From CABZJG01 sp902512685 (GTDB lineage Bacteria > Pseudomonadota > Alphaproteobacteria > Rhodobacterales > Rhodobacteraceae): a stretch of 64,000 nucleotides of DNA. The first letter of the stretch is position 1, and each line of letters starts with the position of its first letter. Positions 37,425-46,165 of this stretch are shown in pieces. Location: NCBI GenBank assembly GCA_051201605.1, contig CP179201.1, forward strand, positions 1,178,001 through 1,242,000. Direction: 5' to 3'. Position numbers and translations under genes: made by a program. A model generated the notes under the pieces. It saw only the letters and a list, made by a program, of their open reading frames with translations, did not search any database and was not told where the DNA came from.

Positions 37425-37678
37425 AATCCAAGCTCCCAAGGCTTCTGATGCTTGAGCTGGTTTGTCTGACGCCACCTCAATTACACCTTTTGGTGGCCCT
37501 ATTTCTGTGGTTCAATCAACCAATAGTAATTAAATGTGCTTTGGTGCACTGGATAGACTGTAGGGCGTTTGATATGTGTAATTACAAACTTAAACCCCCG
37601 TGTGTTGCAGAGCAGATATACATATAACGTACACCCCCCGTGTGGCCCTCGCCCCACCCCCTCAGTCTCACACTCAAG

Positions 37679-38215
37679 TCACGCTGCCAAGCAGCGGTAA
37701 ACAGACATCCTAGAAATATTGAGATGCTTAGCTATTGCAGCTTTACTCATGCCATCCTCAAAGAGTTGCTTAACCCTTTCAGGATTAACTGTGCGTTTGC
37801 GCTGGGCGTAAACACCTTTAGCTTTAGCTTTGGCTATGCCCTCAGCCTGACGTTTACGTATCATGGTGCGTTCAAACTGAGCAAATGCTCCAAGCATCTG
37901 CAACTGTAGAGTCTGAAAAGCACATCCCCCATCGGCGCTGAAGGATAAGCCCTCAGAGAGAAACTGGATGGTTACGCCCTTATCGTTCAAATCTTCGATG
38001 ATGCTCTGTAAGTCCATCAGGTTTCGTGCAAGGCGGTCTATGGAGTGTACAATTACAGTATCACCACTCCTTACAAACGAGAGCATCTCTAGCAAGGCAG
38101 GGCGTTTAGCTGAGCCAGCACTCTCCTTTTCCTCAAACACACGATCACACTCGCCTAAGTCCTGACGGTCAAGTGATTGCTCAAGTGTTGATACTCTTCT
38201 GTATCCAACCTTCAT
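37679..38215 (-). CDS. Serine recombinase (resolvase/invertase family)
   Basis: A 178-residue protein of the small serine recombinase class. The N-terminal GYRRVSTLEQSLDRQ holds the nucleophilic Ser near residue 9. Further on are SGDTVIVHSIDRLARNLMDL with the active-site Arg residues near 60-70, and AQFERTMIRKRQAEGIAKAKA near 115. The last 45 residues form a helix-turn-helix domain (KAAIAKHLNISRMSVYRCL). I start at the ATG at 38215, eight bases after GGAG; another ATG lies two codons upstream. It lies between the IS6 remnant and the integrase and may have come with a transposon or a plasmid-like module. Confidence 0.9.
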   Translation of the reverse strand: MKVGYRRVSTLEQSLDRQDLGECDRVFEEKESAGSAKRPALLEMLSFVRSGDTVIVHSIDRLARNLMDLQSIIEDLNDKGVTIQFLSEGLSFSADGGCAFQTLQLQMLGAFAQFERTMIRKRQAEGIAKAKAKGVYAQRKRTVNPERVKQLFEDGMSKAAIAKHLNISRMSVYRCLAA

Positions 38216-38320
38216 AGCCATCTCTCCTTGTGTAACATGATGTCTAGACCTTTGGAGTTTTTCCCTAGTTGGCCTGTTTTGATCCACGAAACTGACTGAT
38301 TTGTGTAACATTCAGAGGTG

Positions 38321-40027
38321 TCACTTGGGGTGTACTTGAAGTGCATCTTGGTTGAGCCACGGGTGCTCTATTCTATTTAGTATCTCATACTTAATTGATA
38401 CATCAGGGTCTTGCCCGTAAGTACGAGTGCGTTCTGACTCCGTCTTGGAGCCATCCATGTCATGACCTGTAATCCAATCCATATGCTCTGATGATGGCAC
38501 AGGACGAAGGTTTAACATGAAACCAGAAACATTGTGTCTCAGTGAGTGAACAACTTTTCGATCATCTTTTTCATTTAGCCTTATCTTGTGAAGATACTTT
38601 TGGTTCAGCTTTATACTTGCTGCTTTTGACGACTTTTTATCATCATCTAATCTATAATTGAAAAGCCTACCCGCCTCCCTCTGAGGTAACGAAACTACAT
38701 CTGGAATAGCTACATTACGCTTAGAAAACTTATCGTTTTTGATTGGGTTAATTGACAAATCAATATAGCGTATCCCATTTACGTCAGTTTTAATTTGCTC
38801 CCACCTCAAGAGACAGACTTCATCTAGACGCATCCCAGTTGTAATTAACAAAGTGAAAAGTAATCTTTCTTTAGGCGACATCTGCAGGGAAAATAAATGA
38901 TGCAACTGGCCTGTAGTTAGCGCTTCCCATGGACGCTTTTGTGCCCCCCAATCAGCAAGAGGTACACCTTTTAAAACATTTGATGCAATCCACGATTTCT
39001 CAATGTCTAAGTTTTTATTTCTTTCGTGGGTTGTTGCCCAAGTCAGTAACCCTCCCAAAGAGTTTACATAGGTTTTGATAGTTGAGTTTGCTTTTCCCTC
39101 CATATCCAGTTCTTCAGCTATATTGTCAGCATGAAAGTTTTGAACTTGGTCCAAAGGAAGATCACCAATGATTTCAACGCATTTATGAATATAATGTGGC
39201 GTGTATTTCTTTGTTTTATTTCTTACATTCTCCCATTTTTTCGCTCGCATGTATCTTGGCAAACTATCTAATATTGTTGGACAACCAGTTGGGTTTACTA
39301 TTGCTGTCGAAGACTTTGTAGCTTTGCTGTTTTTGCGTGTCTCTTTTATTGCTACTTCAGCAAGTTCTGCTTCCTTCTGCTTTGCTTGCAAATGTAAAGG
39401 GTAAGGGTTTTTCGGTTTCATAGTATGGAGATAATACCTTACCTCCAATGCCTCATCGTAATCCAAATACTGAAAAAACTGCTCTACTTCAGTTTCGTTA
39501 ATTAAGTCGTTGCCTATCAGTTCCTCTAATATACAAATTTTATACTTGGCCTCCGCTGAGACCGGATATCTTTCTTTAAAGTCTGTTGGTATCCTGACAC
39601 CTGAACCTGAATATATGTACTCAGGTACATCTGCTGTTCCATCACCATTATCTAAATCCTCGAGATATTCCTTAACTTCTCTATTGTGATCTACCTCCGC
39701 CATAATATCGCTAGCCTTTAGGCTGCTAATGAACTTCTTTAACGGAAAATTCGTCTGATCCTTTTCCCGGTATTTTTTCGCTAGTTCTAAAAATGGGTCA
39801 CGCTTTAATGCTGCATCAAACTCACTATAAATCTCTGCTTCTATTTTATCCCAAAGTCTTGTTGCTTCACGATAGTCTCTAGTTTTCGTAGAGCGTCTAA
39901 CTGCTTTATCGCTTTTAGTTTTCCTCAGTTCTATAGGTTTTGTGCAGACAACAAAGTAATAATCACCCTTTGATTTAATTGGAACGAGTGTCGATTTAGC
40001 ATATTTTACACGTTCCGTACTTCCCAT
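38321..40027 (-). CDS. Tyrosine recombinase (island integrase)
   Basis: A 568-residue site-specific recombinase. The catalytic domain is in the last 200 residues: LLITTGMRLDEVCLLRWEQI with the first Arg near 405, VVHSLRHNVSGFM with the His-x-x-Arg near 507, and ITGHDMDG followed by the nucleophile Tyr in RTYGQD near 535. The long N-terminal part has a core-binding domain (TIKTYVNSLGGLLTWAT) after a poorly conserved basic region. The gene is A+T-rich compared with flanking genes. It starts next to the 3' end of tRNA-Cys, the usual place for the integrase of an island at that tRNA. The exact start is uncertain: ATG at 40027 or TTG at 40051. Confidence 0.92.
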   Translation of the reverse strand: MGSTERVKYAKSTLVPIKSKGDYYFVVCTKPIELRKTKSDKAVRRSTKTRDYREATRLWDKIEAEIYSEFDAALKRDPFLELAKKYREKDQTNFPLKKFISSLKASDIMAEVDHNREVKEYLEDLDNGDGTADVPEYIYSGSGVRIPTDFKERYPVSAEAKYKICILEELIGNDLINETEVEQFFQYLDYDEALEVRYYLHTMKPKNPYPLHLQAKQKEAELAEVAIKETRKNSKATKSSTAIVNPTGCPTILDSLPRYMRAKKWENVRNKTKKYTPHYIHKCVEIIGDLPLDQVQNFHADNIAEELDMEGKANSTIKTYVNSLGGLLTWATTHERNKNLDIEKSWIASNVLKGVPLADWGAQKRPWEALTTGQLHHLFSLQMSPKERLLFTLLITTGMRLDEVCLLRWEQIKTDVNGIRYIDLSINPIKNDKFSKRNVAIPDVVSLPQREAGRLFNYRLDDDKKSSKAASIKLNQKYLHKIRLNEKDDRKVVHSLRHNVSGFMLNLRPVPSSEHMDWITGHDMDGSKTESERTRTYGQDPDVSIKYEILNRIEHPWLNQDALQVHPK

Positions 40028-40111
40028 TCCACTGCCCAATATACTTCCCAAGTAAAACTTTAAAGTACTGAAATAATGGATCTATTTAAGAATAAAAGTA
40101 AAGGAAAAAAA

Positions 40112-40185
40112 TGGAGGCGAGTACCGGAATCGAACCGGTGTACACGGATTTGCAATCCGCTGCGTCACCACTCCGCCAACTCGCC
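40112..40185 (-). tRNA. tRNA-Cys (GCA)
   Basis: A 74-base gene on the minus strand with CCA encoded. The acceptor stem GGCGAGT pairs with ACTCGCC, the anticodon stem-loop GCGGA-TTGCAAA-TCCGT presents GCA, and the T arm has GGTTCGATTCC. The 3' half from the anticodon on is repeated at 17652-17692, so this gene is the integration site of the island. Confidence 0.97.
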
Positions 40186-40520
40186 CGAGAACAAAACTAA
40201 GTGGATTTTGCTTTGTGCCGCATCCATACTTTAACGCCTGAGCAAGCGCAAGAGCAGGGATCGCATTTTGCGACCAGATATTTATATTGCAACCCGCAAG
40301 CGCTGTTTGAGCAGGACCGAAAGTAACTTTCAAAGGGCGCAGATTCCGCAATCCAGTGATCAAGGTCAATAAGGTTTGCCAAAATTAACGGCAGCCCTAT
40401 CCTAGTAGCTATTTTTTATGCGCCGGGCGGGTGGACGGACTGCTGGCTTTTGCGTGAAAAAAATCACTTTGAAAGTCCATTTCATGTCAAAGACCTGCTT
40501 GAAGTTATCCTATTAATTTT
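40186..40520. other. Intergenic region between tRNA-Cys and the arsenic operon
   Basis: About 350 bp to the ArsR start. Small open frames here, one overlapping the tRNA, are not convincing. A 5-bp inverted repeat (TGAAA/TTTCA, 40470-40484) may be regulatory. Confidence 0.5.
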
Positions 40521-40536
40521 ATATTTCATAAAATAT
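40521..40536 (+). promoter_or_regulatory. Candidate ArsR operator at the arsenic operon start
   Basis: ATATTT and AAATAT form a perfect 6-bp inverted repeat around four bases, ending on the start codon of the ArsR-fusion gene. ArsR repressors bind short A/T-rich palindromes at their own promoters, so autoregulation is likely. The exact site is inference. Confidence 0.4.
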
Positions 40537-41341
40537 GGAAATTAGACCAACAGAATTTTTCCAAACGCTTGGCCATCCTCAAAGGATTGAGGTTTTTCGT
40601 TTGCTGGTGCGGCGCTATCCCGATGTGCTTGCAGCCGGTGAGATTGCTTTGGCTTTAGATATAAAGCCAAGTACGCTTTCAGTTTACCTGAGCGCCTTGA
40701 TGCGGGCAGGGCTTTTGGCGCAAGAACGCCGGGGCACATCATTGCTTTATCAGGCGCGCATTCAAACCATGCAGGACGCGCTGGCTTTTTTGATCGATGA
40801 TTGCTGCAAAGGGCGCACCGAACTTTGTCTGCCAAACCAAGAGGCGCTGCCTTTGGGGCGGTTTAATGTTTTGTTTCTATGCACGGAAAACTCGGCGCGA
40901 TCGCTTTTTGCAGAAGCTATTTTGCACCGTCTTGCAGGTGACAGCTTTGCTGCATTTTCCGCAGGCACTCACCCGGCGATAGAACCAAACAAAAAAGCGA
41001 TAGAGGTGCTTTTGGCCAATGGCTATGCCACTCGGCCCCTGCAGAGCAAATCAAAAGCAGAGTTTCGTGCCAAAAATGCCCCCAAAATGGATTTTGTGTT
41101 CACGCTTTGTGACCAATCCGCCAATGAAGATTGCTCTGTGTGGCAGGGCGCGCCGATATCAAGCCATTGGGGTCTTTTCGATCCGGCAGAGGTGTGCGGC
41201 TCTGATGCAGAAATCAGCACCGCATTTCAAGCGGCGTTTGAGACCATTTATAAACGCGTTGATAGATTTGTTTCCTTGCCGTTTAAAACGCTTGACCGTG
41301 GCTCACGGCAAAAGGCCGTAGATGACATCGCGCGATTATGA
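40535..41341 (+). CDS. ArsR-type repressor fused to a low-molecular-weight phosphatase/arsenate reductase domain
   Basis: A 268-residue two-domain protein. Residues 1-85 are a winged-helix ArsR domain (FFQTLGHPQRIEVFRLL, then IKPSTLSVYLSALMRAGLL as recognition region). Residues 108-245 are an LMW protein-tyrosine-phosphatase fold with the P-loop LFLCTENSARS, whose Cys is near residue 116, and the SAGTHP segment. In thioredoxin-type ArsC this fold reduces arsenate to arsenite. Here it may serve in sensing or reduction. It is first in a three-gene unit with GAPDH and ArsJ, which places it in arsenic metabolism and makes it the likely regulator. A Cys pair (DDCCKGRTELC) sits between the domains and could bind As(III). 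Confidence 0.9.
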   Translation: MEIRPTEFFQTLGHPQRIEVFRLLVRRYPDVLAAGEIALALDIKPSTLSVYLSALMRAGLLAQERRGTSLLYQARIQTMQDALAFLIDDCCKGRTELCLPNQEALPLGRFNVLFLCTENSARSLFAEAILHRLAGDSFAAFSAGTHPAIEPNKKAIEVLLANGYATRPLQSKSKAEFRAKNAPKMDFVFTLCDQSANEDCSVWQGAPISSHWGLFDPAEVCGSDAEISTAFQAAFETIYKRVDRFVSLPFKTLDRGSRQKAVDDIARL

Positions 41342-41369
41342 CTGACATCAAGAAAATAGGTTAAATACA

Positions 41370-42368
41370 ATGACAACTTATGCAGTGAACGGTTTAGGCC
41401 GAATTGGAAAATTAGCGTTGCAGCCATTGCTCACATCCGGCGCAGAAATTGCCTTTTTAAATGATGTGGTTGGCGACCCACAGATGCATGCCCATTTGAT
41501 GGAATTTGACAGTGTGCATGGTCGCTGGCCCAGTGCATTTTCCCATGATGAAAACGCAATCACGATTAACGGGGTGCGGCTTCCGATATATTGCTGCGCA
41601 GCGCTTGAGGACTTGCCACTTGAAGGTGTGGATGTGGTAATTGATTGCACCGGCGCTTTCAAAACCGAAGCTGCTTTGGAACCCTATTTTGCGGCAGGCG
41701 TGAAAAAGGTTGTGGTTTCAGCGCCGGTAAAAGACGGGCCCACCGCAAACATTGTCTATGGCGTTAACACGCAGGTCTATGACCCTGACCTTCATCAAAT
41801 TGTCACCGCAGCCTCTTGCACCACCAACTGTTTGGCGCCGGTGGTCAAAGTCATTCATGAAAACTTGGGCATTTCGCATGGATCAATCACTACAATCCAC
41901 GATGTAACCAACACCCAGACGATTGTGGACCGGCCGGCCAAGGATTTGCGCCGCGCGCGCTCGGCTTTGAACTCTTTGATCCCCACAACCACGGGATCAG
42001 CAACCGCCATCACATTAATCTACCCCGAGCTCACCGGAAAGCTCAACGGCCATGCAGTGCGTGTGCCGCTCTTGAATGCATCCTTGACCGATTGTGTTTT
42101 TGAAGTTCAAAGGCCAACGGATGTTGCTGAAGTAAATGAGCTCTTTAAGGCCGCCGCTGAAGGGGACTTAAAGGGCATATTGGGCTATGAAGAGCGGCCG
42201 CTTGTTTCCACCGATTACACCAATGATCCAAGGTCAAGCATTATTGATGCGCTCTCGACCACGGTGGTGAATGGAACGCAGGTGAAAGTGTACGCTTGGT
42301 ATGACAATGAATGGGGTTATGCGCAGCGTTTGATCGATGTGGCTTTGATGGTGGGCAACCGCTTATGA
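41370..42368 (+). CDS. ArsJ-associated glyceraldehyde-3-phosphate dehydrogenase
   Basis: A 332-residue GAPDH. The N-terminal AVNGLGRIGKLAL is the NAD-binding motif and ASCTTNCLAPVVKVI near residues 148-162 carries the catalytic Cys. C-terminal YDNEWGYAQRLIDV is typical. In operons with arsJ this enzyme uses arsenate in place of phosphate to make 1-arseno-3-phosphoglycerate, which ArsJ exports. Its stop overlaps the arsJ start in an ATGA, so coupling is tight. A housekeeping gap is less likely because of the operon. Confidence 0.93.
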   Translation: MTTYAVNGLGRIGKLALQPLLTSGAEIAFLNDVVGDPQMHAHLMEFDSVHGRWPSAFSHDENAITINGVRLPIYCCAALEDLPLEGVDVVIDCTGAFKTEAALEPYFAAGVKKVVVSAPVKDGPTANIVYGVNTQVYDPDLHQIVTAASCTTNCLAPVVKVIHENLGISHGSITTIHDVTNTQTIVDRPAKDLRRARSALNSLIPTTTGSATAITLIYPELTGKLNGHAVRVPLLNASLTDCVFEVQRPTDVAEVNELFKAAAEGDLKGILGYEERPLVSTDYTNDPRSSIIDALSTTVVNGTQVKVYAWYDNEWGYAQRLIDVALMVGNRL

Positions 42369-43612
42369 TAGATCGTCGGCAGGCTCTGAACGCCTATGGT
42401 GCGGTCACTTTAGCCTATTGGGCCTTTATGCTCACCGATGGGGCACTGCGGATGCTGGTATTGCTTCATTTTCACACCTTGGGGTTTTCCCCGGTGCAAC
42501 TGGCCTATTTGTTTGTCCTTTATGAAGTTGCTGGGATTGTGACCAACCTATATGCCGGTTGGATTGCTGCCCGGTTCGGTCTTAAAGCAACGCTTTTTGC
42601 CGGCCTAGGCCTGCAGATTGTGGCGCTGATTGCATTGACGCAATTGGATGCGGCATGGTCGGTTGGGCTGTCAGTCGTGTTTGTCATGCTGGCTCAGGGG
42701 CTGTCAGGTGTGGCCAAGGATTTGGCAAAAATGAGCGCAAAATCAGCCGTTAAGCTGCTTGCCCCGACCACGGAAGGGGCGCTGTTTCGCTGGGTTGCTA
42801 TCCTGACGGGGTCCAAAAACGCGGTAAAAGGACTGGGGTTTTTGCTCGGCGCGAGCTTTTTGGGACTGTTTGGGTTTGTCCCAACCGTTCTCGGCATGGC
42901 GCTGATATTAGCCGCGATCCTCATATCGCTGCTGCTGTGGATGCCAGCGGGATTGTCACAGGGGCGAAAAAGCGCAAAGTTTTCCGAGGTATTTTCTAAA
43001 AACCCCCAAATCAATTGGCTGTCCTTTGCGCGGGTCTTTCTGTTTGGCGCGCGCGATGTTTGGTTTGTGGTTGGCATCCCGATTTATTTTTATGCGGTTT
43101 TGTCCGATGGCACCAAAGCCGGCACTCAAACTGCGTTTTTCGCAATCGGGATATTTATGGCGATCTGGATCATTCTTTACGGATTGGTGCAGGCCAATAC
43201 CCCAAGGCTTTTGCGCGCAAAGCAGCGCGGGCAGGGCGCCTTGATCAAAGACAGTGCGACGTGGGTTTTGGTGCTGGCCGTGGTGCCGGCGGTTCTTGCA
43301 CTGGTGCTCTATCTTACGGTGTCGCCTTCATCCGTTACCACGAGCGTCCTTGTGATTGGCCTGCTGTTATTCGGCGCAGTATTTGCCGTTAATTCAGCGC
43401 TGCATTCCTATTTAATTCTTGCGTTCACAGACAGCGAGCGTGTGACGATGGATGTCGGTTTTTACTATATGTCCAATGCCGCCGGACGACTTTTGGGAAC
43501 TGTTCTTTCGGGGCTGAATTATCAATTGGGCGGCGTTTGGCTGTGCTTGGCTTTGGCCAGTGCCATGTTGATTATCAGTGCGCTGGGCGCTCATAAGCTG
43601 CGCTCTTTTTGA
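42365..43612 (+). CDS. arsJ: Organoarsenical efflux MFS transporter ArsJ
   Basis: A 415-residue major-facilitator protein with 11-12 membrane segments. Distinctive ArsJ features are the start ALNAYGAVTLAYWAFMLTDG, the GLSGVAKDLAKMSAKSAVK segment near 113-131 and RVFLFGARDVWFVVGIPIYF near 225. It exports 1-arseno-3-phosphoglycerate, which breaks down outside to arsenate. The start overlaps the GAPDH stop by 4 bp (ATGA). The open frame upstream of 42365 belongs to GAPDH in another frame. Confidence 0.93.
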   Translation: MIDRRQALNAYGAVTLAYWAFMLTDGALRMLVLLHFHTLGFSPVQLAYLFVLYEVAGIVTNLYAGWIAARFGLKATLFAGLGLQIVALIALTQLDAAWSVGLSVVFVMLAQGLSGVAKDLAKMSAKSAVKLLAPTTEGALFRWVAILTGSKNAVKGLGFLLGASFLGLFGFVPTVLGMALILAAILISLLLWMPAGLSQGRKSAKFSEVFSKNPQINWLSFARVFLFGARDVWFVVGIPIYFYAVLSDGTKAGTQTAFFAIGIFMAIWIILYGLVQANTPRLLRAKQRGQGALIKDSATWVLVLAVVPAVLALVLYLTVSPSSVTTSVLVIGLLLFGAVFAVNSALHSYLILAFTDSERVTMDVGFYYMSNAAGRLLGTVLSGLNYQLGGVWLCLALASAMLIISALGAHKLRSF

Positions 43613-43659
43613 CCTTTTTACAGCATTTGGCTGGGCAGATGCAGTTATGCAGCTGAAGC

Positions 43660-44679
43660 CTAAGCGGTAAACACATCCAGAAAGCTGGTTAGATTATCAG
43701 CCAATGCATCGCAGATATAGCCGCCCTCTTGAACCAGTAAGGTGGGTCTATTGAGGGTTTTAATAGCTGATGCGATGTGGGCAAAACCCTCGGTGGTAAT
43801 CGCCAAGCCCTTAAAAGGGTCATCAATAAAGGCGTCCAATCCCAGCGCCACCACAAGAACATCTGTGCCAAAGTCATCGATGTGCTTGAGTGCATTATCC
43901 AGGTGCTTCAAATACACATCGTTCGCAGCGCCGCGTGCGATCGGTATATTGAGGTTGTAGCCTGATCCCTGATTTGTTCCCCTTTCCTGCGCATGTCCCC
44001 AAAAAAAAGGGTAAAACCGTTCCGGATTGGCATGAAGCGACACAGTAAACACATCGCTTCTTTGATAAAAAATGCCCTGAGTTCCGTTGCCATGATGGAC
44101 ATCGACATCCAGAATGGTGGGCCGGAAACCCTGGTTTCGCAAACGCTTGGCTGCAATTGCGGAATTGTTTAGAAAACAAAATCCACCCGCCAGGTCGGCA
44201 AAGGCATGATGTCCGGGGGGGCGCGACAAAACATAGGCAGCGCGCGCTCCCTCTGCAATAGCGTCAGCCCCTGCAATAGCCGATTGCGCCGACCAATAGG
44301 CTGCAGTCCACGTACCTTCGGCAATCGGACAGGCCGTATCCGCTTGGTGATACCCGGCCTGACCGACGGCTGATTTGGGATAGCTGTCGGTGCGGTTCAT
44401 CGGGTGAATATTTGGGATCACTTCGGCGCCGCCACCTTCGGTGTGTCCCCATCTTTGATAGATGGTTTTCAAAAACCGCAAATATTGCGGCGAGTGTATT
44501 GCCGCAATCGGGCCCAGTCCGGCATCATCTGGGCGTAAAAAGTCACATCCAGCCGCCACCGCGCCCTTTTGCAAAATTGCAATGCGCTGGGGCTGTTCGG
44601 GGTTGGGTGAGATTGCGCCATTGGCCATAAAATGCTTTGGGTTGTGATCCCACTGGCGGTCGTCAAAAAATGCTTTCAT
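43660..44679 (-). CDS. Histone-deacetylase-family acetylpolyamine amidohydrolase
   Basis: A 339-residue zinc amidohydrolase of the class II HDAC/acetylpolyamine amidohydrolase group. Visible are RPPGHHAFADLAGGFCFLN with the tandem His, DVDVHHGNGTQGIFY with the Asp-x-His zinc ligands, GLDAFIDDP with the third ligand, and QEGGY near the end. It removes acetyl groups from polyamines or related amides in the cytoplasm. The ATG at 44679 has AGGA six bases upstream; ten upstream codons of open frame are rejected. It is convergent with arsJ. Confidence 0.92.
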   Translation of the reverse strand: MKAFFDDRQWDHNPKHFMANGAISPNPEQPQRIAILQKGAVAAGCDFLRPDDAGLGPIAAIHSPQYLRFLKTIYQRWGHTEGGGAEVIPNIHPMNRTDSYPKSAVGQAGYHQADTACPIAEGTWTAAYWSAQSAIAGADAIAEGARAAYVLSRPPGHHAFADLAGGFCFLNNSAIAAKRLRNQGFRPTILDVDVHHGNGTQGIFYQRSDVFTVSLHANPERFYPFFWGHAQERGTNQGSGYNLNIPIARGAANDVYLKHLDNALKHIDDFGTDVLVVALGLDAFIDDPFKGLAITTEGFAHIASAIKTLNRPTLLVQEGGYICDALADNLTSFLDVFTA

Positions 44680-44826
44680 CGTTGATCCTAGTTCTGCTTG
44701 AGGCAAGAATAGGCAAAGGTGCTGCGCTTGTCACCGCAAAAACAAATCTGTCAGATTTGACTGCCAATTTTTCGGATGGGTTTTGCCAACTCTGCGCTAT
44801 TGAAGCAATGCGCAAAGAGGTCGAGT

Positions 44827-45381
44827 TTAATACAGACTAATTTCATCAACCCATAAATCGGCTTGATGATCCTTGCCATAGGCCACAACGCCCAAGCTTG
44901 AAATGGAGCGTGGCCGCAAGGATTTGCGCATGCCGCGGCCTGAGGCTTTAAAGCTGTTAAACGGCAGCCATATCTCGGTCCATTCGGATGTCGTGGGAAA
45001 TTCTGCAGCATAATATTGCCATGGCATAAAGCTTCCCGATGTCCGCAAATGGATATAGTAGGCTTCGCCATTGCCTTTCACCCGTAGCCGCAGCCCTTCG
45101 GCGTTTTGCGCGGCTTTTCCGCTTAAGCCGGTGCGGATTTGGATGAAGCCACCATTATTTTCGGTTGAAACCCGTCCATAGAGATGCGCGGCAGGGCCAA
45201 TATCGGTTTGAACAATACGGGCACTGCCATCCGAGACGCCGCCCATAACCGTGTCTGCAAAGTACCGCCACTGGCCATTTGAATTTGGTGAAAAATCGTC
45301 AATTAGCATGGTTTGCGCCCCCCCTTGGTGGGCAAAAAACGTCAAGCAGATTATGAGCCAAAAGCGGGCAACAGGCATCAT
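44827..45381 (-). CDS. Secreted CIA30-domain protein
   Basis: A 184-residue protein with a signal peptide (MPVARFWLIICLTFFAHQGG). One domain of the CIA30/NDUFAF1 type follows: DDFSPNSNGQWRYFADTVMGG near residues 30-50, GGFIQIRTGL, GLRLRVKGNGEAYYIHLR and a final FDLWVDEI-like strand. CIA30 helps assemble respiratory complex I in mitochondria, but bacterial secreted forms have no settled role and are galactose-binding-like folds. AGGAGG lies six bases before the first of two ATGs. Confidence 0.87.
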   Translation of the reverse strand: MMPVARFWLIICLTFFAHQGGAQTMLIDDFSPNSNGQWRYFADTVMGGVSDGSARIVQTDIGPAAHLYGRVSTENNGGFIQIRTGLSGKAAQNAEGLRLRVKGNGEAYYIHLRTSGSFMPWQYYAAEFPTTSEWTEIWLPFNSFKASGRGMRKSLRPRSISSLGVVAYGKDHQADLWVDEISLY

Positions 45382-45697
45382 TGGTGGCCTCCTTTGGCCA
45401 AAGATAGGGCGCAAAGCGGCTTTGAGAAGGGCAACTTAAAGAAAAGCGGATTTAGTCGGTATCTGGGTCAATTGTCGAGGTTATCGTCCGCGGCCACCTT
45501 TACTGAAAGAAATGAAGTGATTACTTTTATCTTCAAGCCGCGTGCGAGAGTGCAAAAAAATAAGTGGATCACAACAACGAAGAATCTGTAAGTTCAAGCA
45601 ACTGAGCAGTTTAAGTTGGTTGTTGAAATAAAAATTTCAGGTTGCCAAGTTCCAAAAGTGGTACATATTTATAGGTGCCGCTACCATAGGAGGCAGC
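45382..45697. promoter_or_regulatory. Intergenic region between divergent CIA30 and iorA-like genes
   Basis: About 315 bp without a gene. It must carry the promoters of both divergent genes. I see no clear palindrome, RNA structure or consensus promoter. Confidence 0.4.
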
Positions 45698-46162
45698 ATG
45701 AGCAGAACGTTGAGGATTAACGGGTCTAACCATGAGGCCGATCTTCACGATGATGTCCCATTGCTTTGGGTGCTGCGTGATGCTCTCGGACTTACTGGCA
45801 CAAAATACGGCTGCGGCGTTGCGGCCTGCGGTGCTTGTACTGTGCATATAAATGGCACAGCGGTGCGCTCCTGTCAGGTGTCGCTAGGCGAAATAGAAGG
45901 TGAAATTACAACAATTGAAGGGCTTGCAAGCTCGGATATGGCGATTTTGCAGCAAAGCTGGATCGACCATCAAGTGGCGCAGTGTGGTTATTGCCAGTCA
46001 GGCCAGTTGATGCAGGCGGCCAGTCTTTTGTCCGACAATCCATCCCCCAGTGATGCCGAAATAGACAGCGCAATGAACGGAAACCTATGCCGCTGTGGAA
46101 CCTATCCAAGAATTCGCAGCGCGATACATGATGCGGCTGAAAAGCTCGCGCAGCAGGGGTAG
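45698..46162 (+). CDS. (2Fe-2S) subunit of an IorAB-type molybdenum hydroxylase
   Basis: A 154-residue protein with two iron-sulfur domains as in the xanthine-oxidase family. The plant-ferredoxin-like cluster is KYGCGVAACGACTVHINGTA with Cys near 42-50 and a further Cys near 60. The helical domain has CGYCQSGQLM near 100 and LCRCGTYPRI near 135. It carries electrons from the molybdenum subunit encoded 3 bp downstream. AGGAGG four bases before the ATG is strong. The best known relative is isoquinoline 1-oxidoreductase alpha; the substrate here is unknown. Confidence 0.93.
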   Translation: MSRTLRINGSNHEADLHDDVPLLWVLRDALGLTGTKYGCGVAACGACTVHINGTAVRSCQVSLGEIEGEITTIEGLASSDMAILQQSWIDHQVAQCGYCQSGQLMQAASLLSDNPSPSDAEIDSAMNGNLCRCGTYPRIRSAIHDAAEKLAQQG

Positions 46163-46165
46163 GAT

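Larger units (their letters stand above)
17652..40111. mobile_element. Genomic island integrated at tRNA-Cys (about 22.5 kb)
   Basis: The right edge is an intact tRNA-Cys whose 3' end faces a tyrosine recombinase gene. The left edge is a direct repeat of the 3' half of the same tRNA (36 of 41 positions identical by eye), as expected when an integrase recombines at the anticodon loop and restores the tRNA. Between them are recombinases, three different IS remnants, degraded genes and one giant surface-protein gene, while both flanks are ordinary chromosomal genes. The mismatches in the left copy mean the island is old or no longer excisable. Boundaries are inferred from the repeat. Confidence 0.82.

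Noticed and set aside
37400..37627. Plus-strand frame of 75 codons after the IS6 transposase
   Set aside because: No ribosome binding site, odd composition, and it begins inside the end of the transposase. It is probably chance.
37679..40027. Serine and tyrosine recombinases as a combined inversion switch for the giant gene
   Set aside because: I see no inverted repeats flanking the giant gene's promoter or start that such a switch would need, and the tyrosine enzyme is explained by the tRNA-Cys integration.
40082..40382. Small minus-strand frames overlapping or just beyond tRNA-Cys
   Set aside because: One runs through the tRNA itself. The other has only a TTG start, no ribosome binding site and no recognisable domain.
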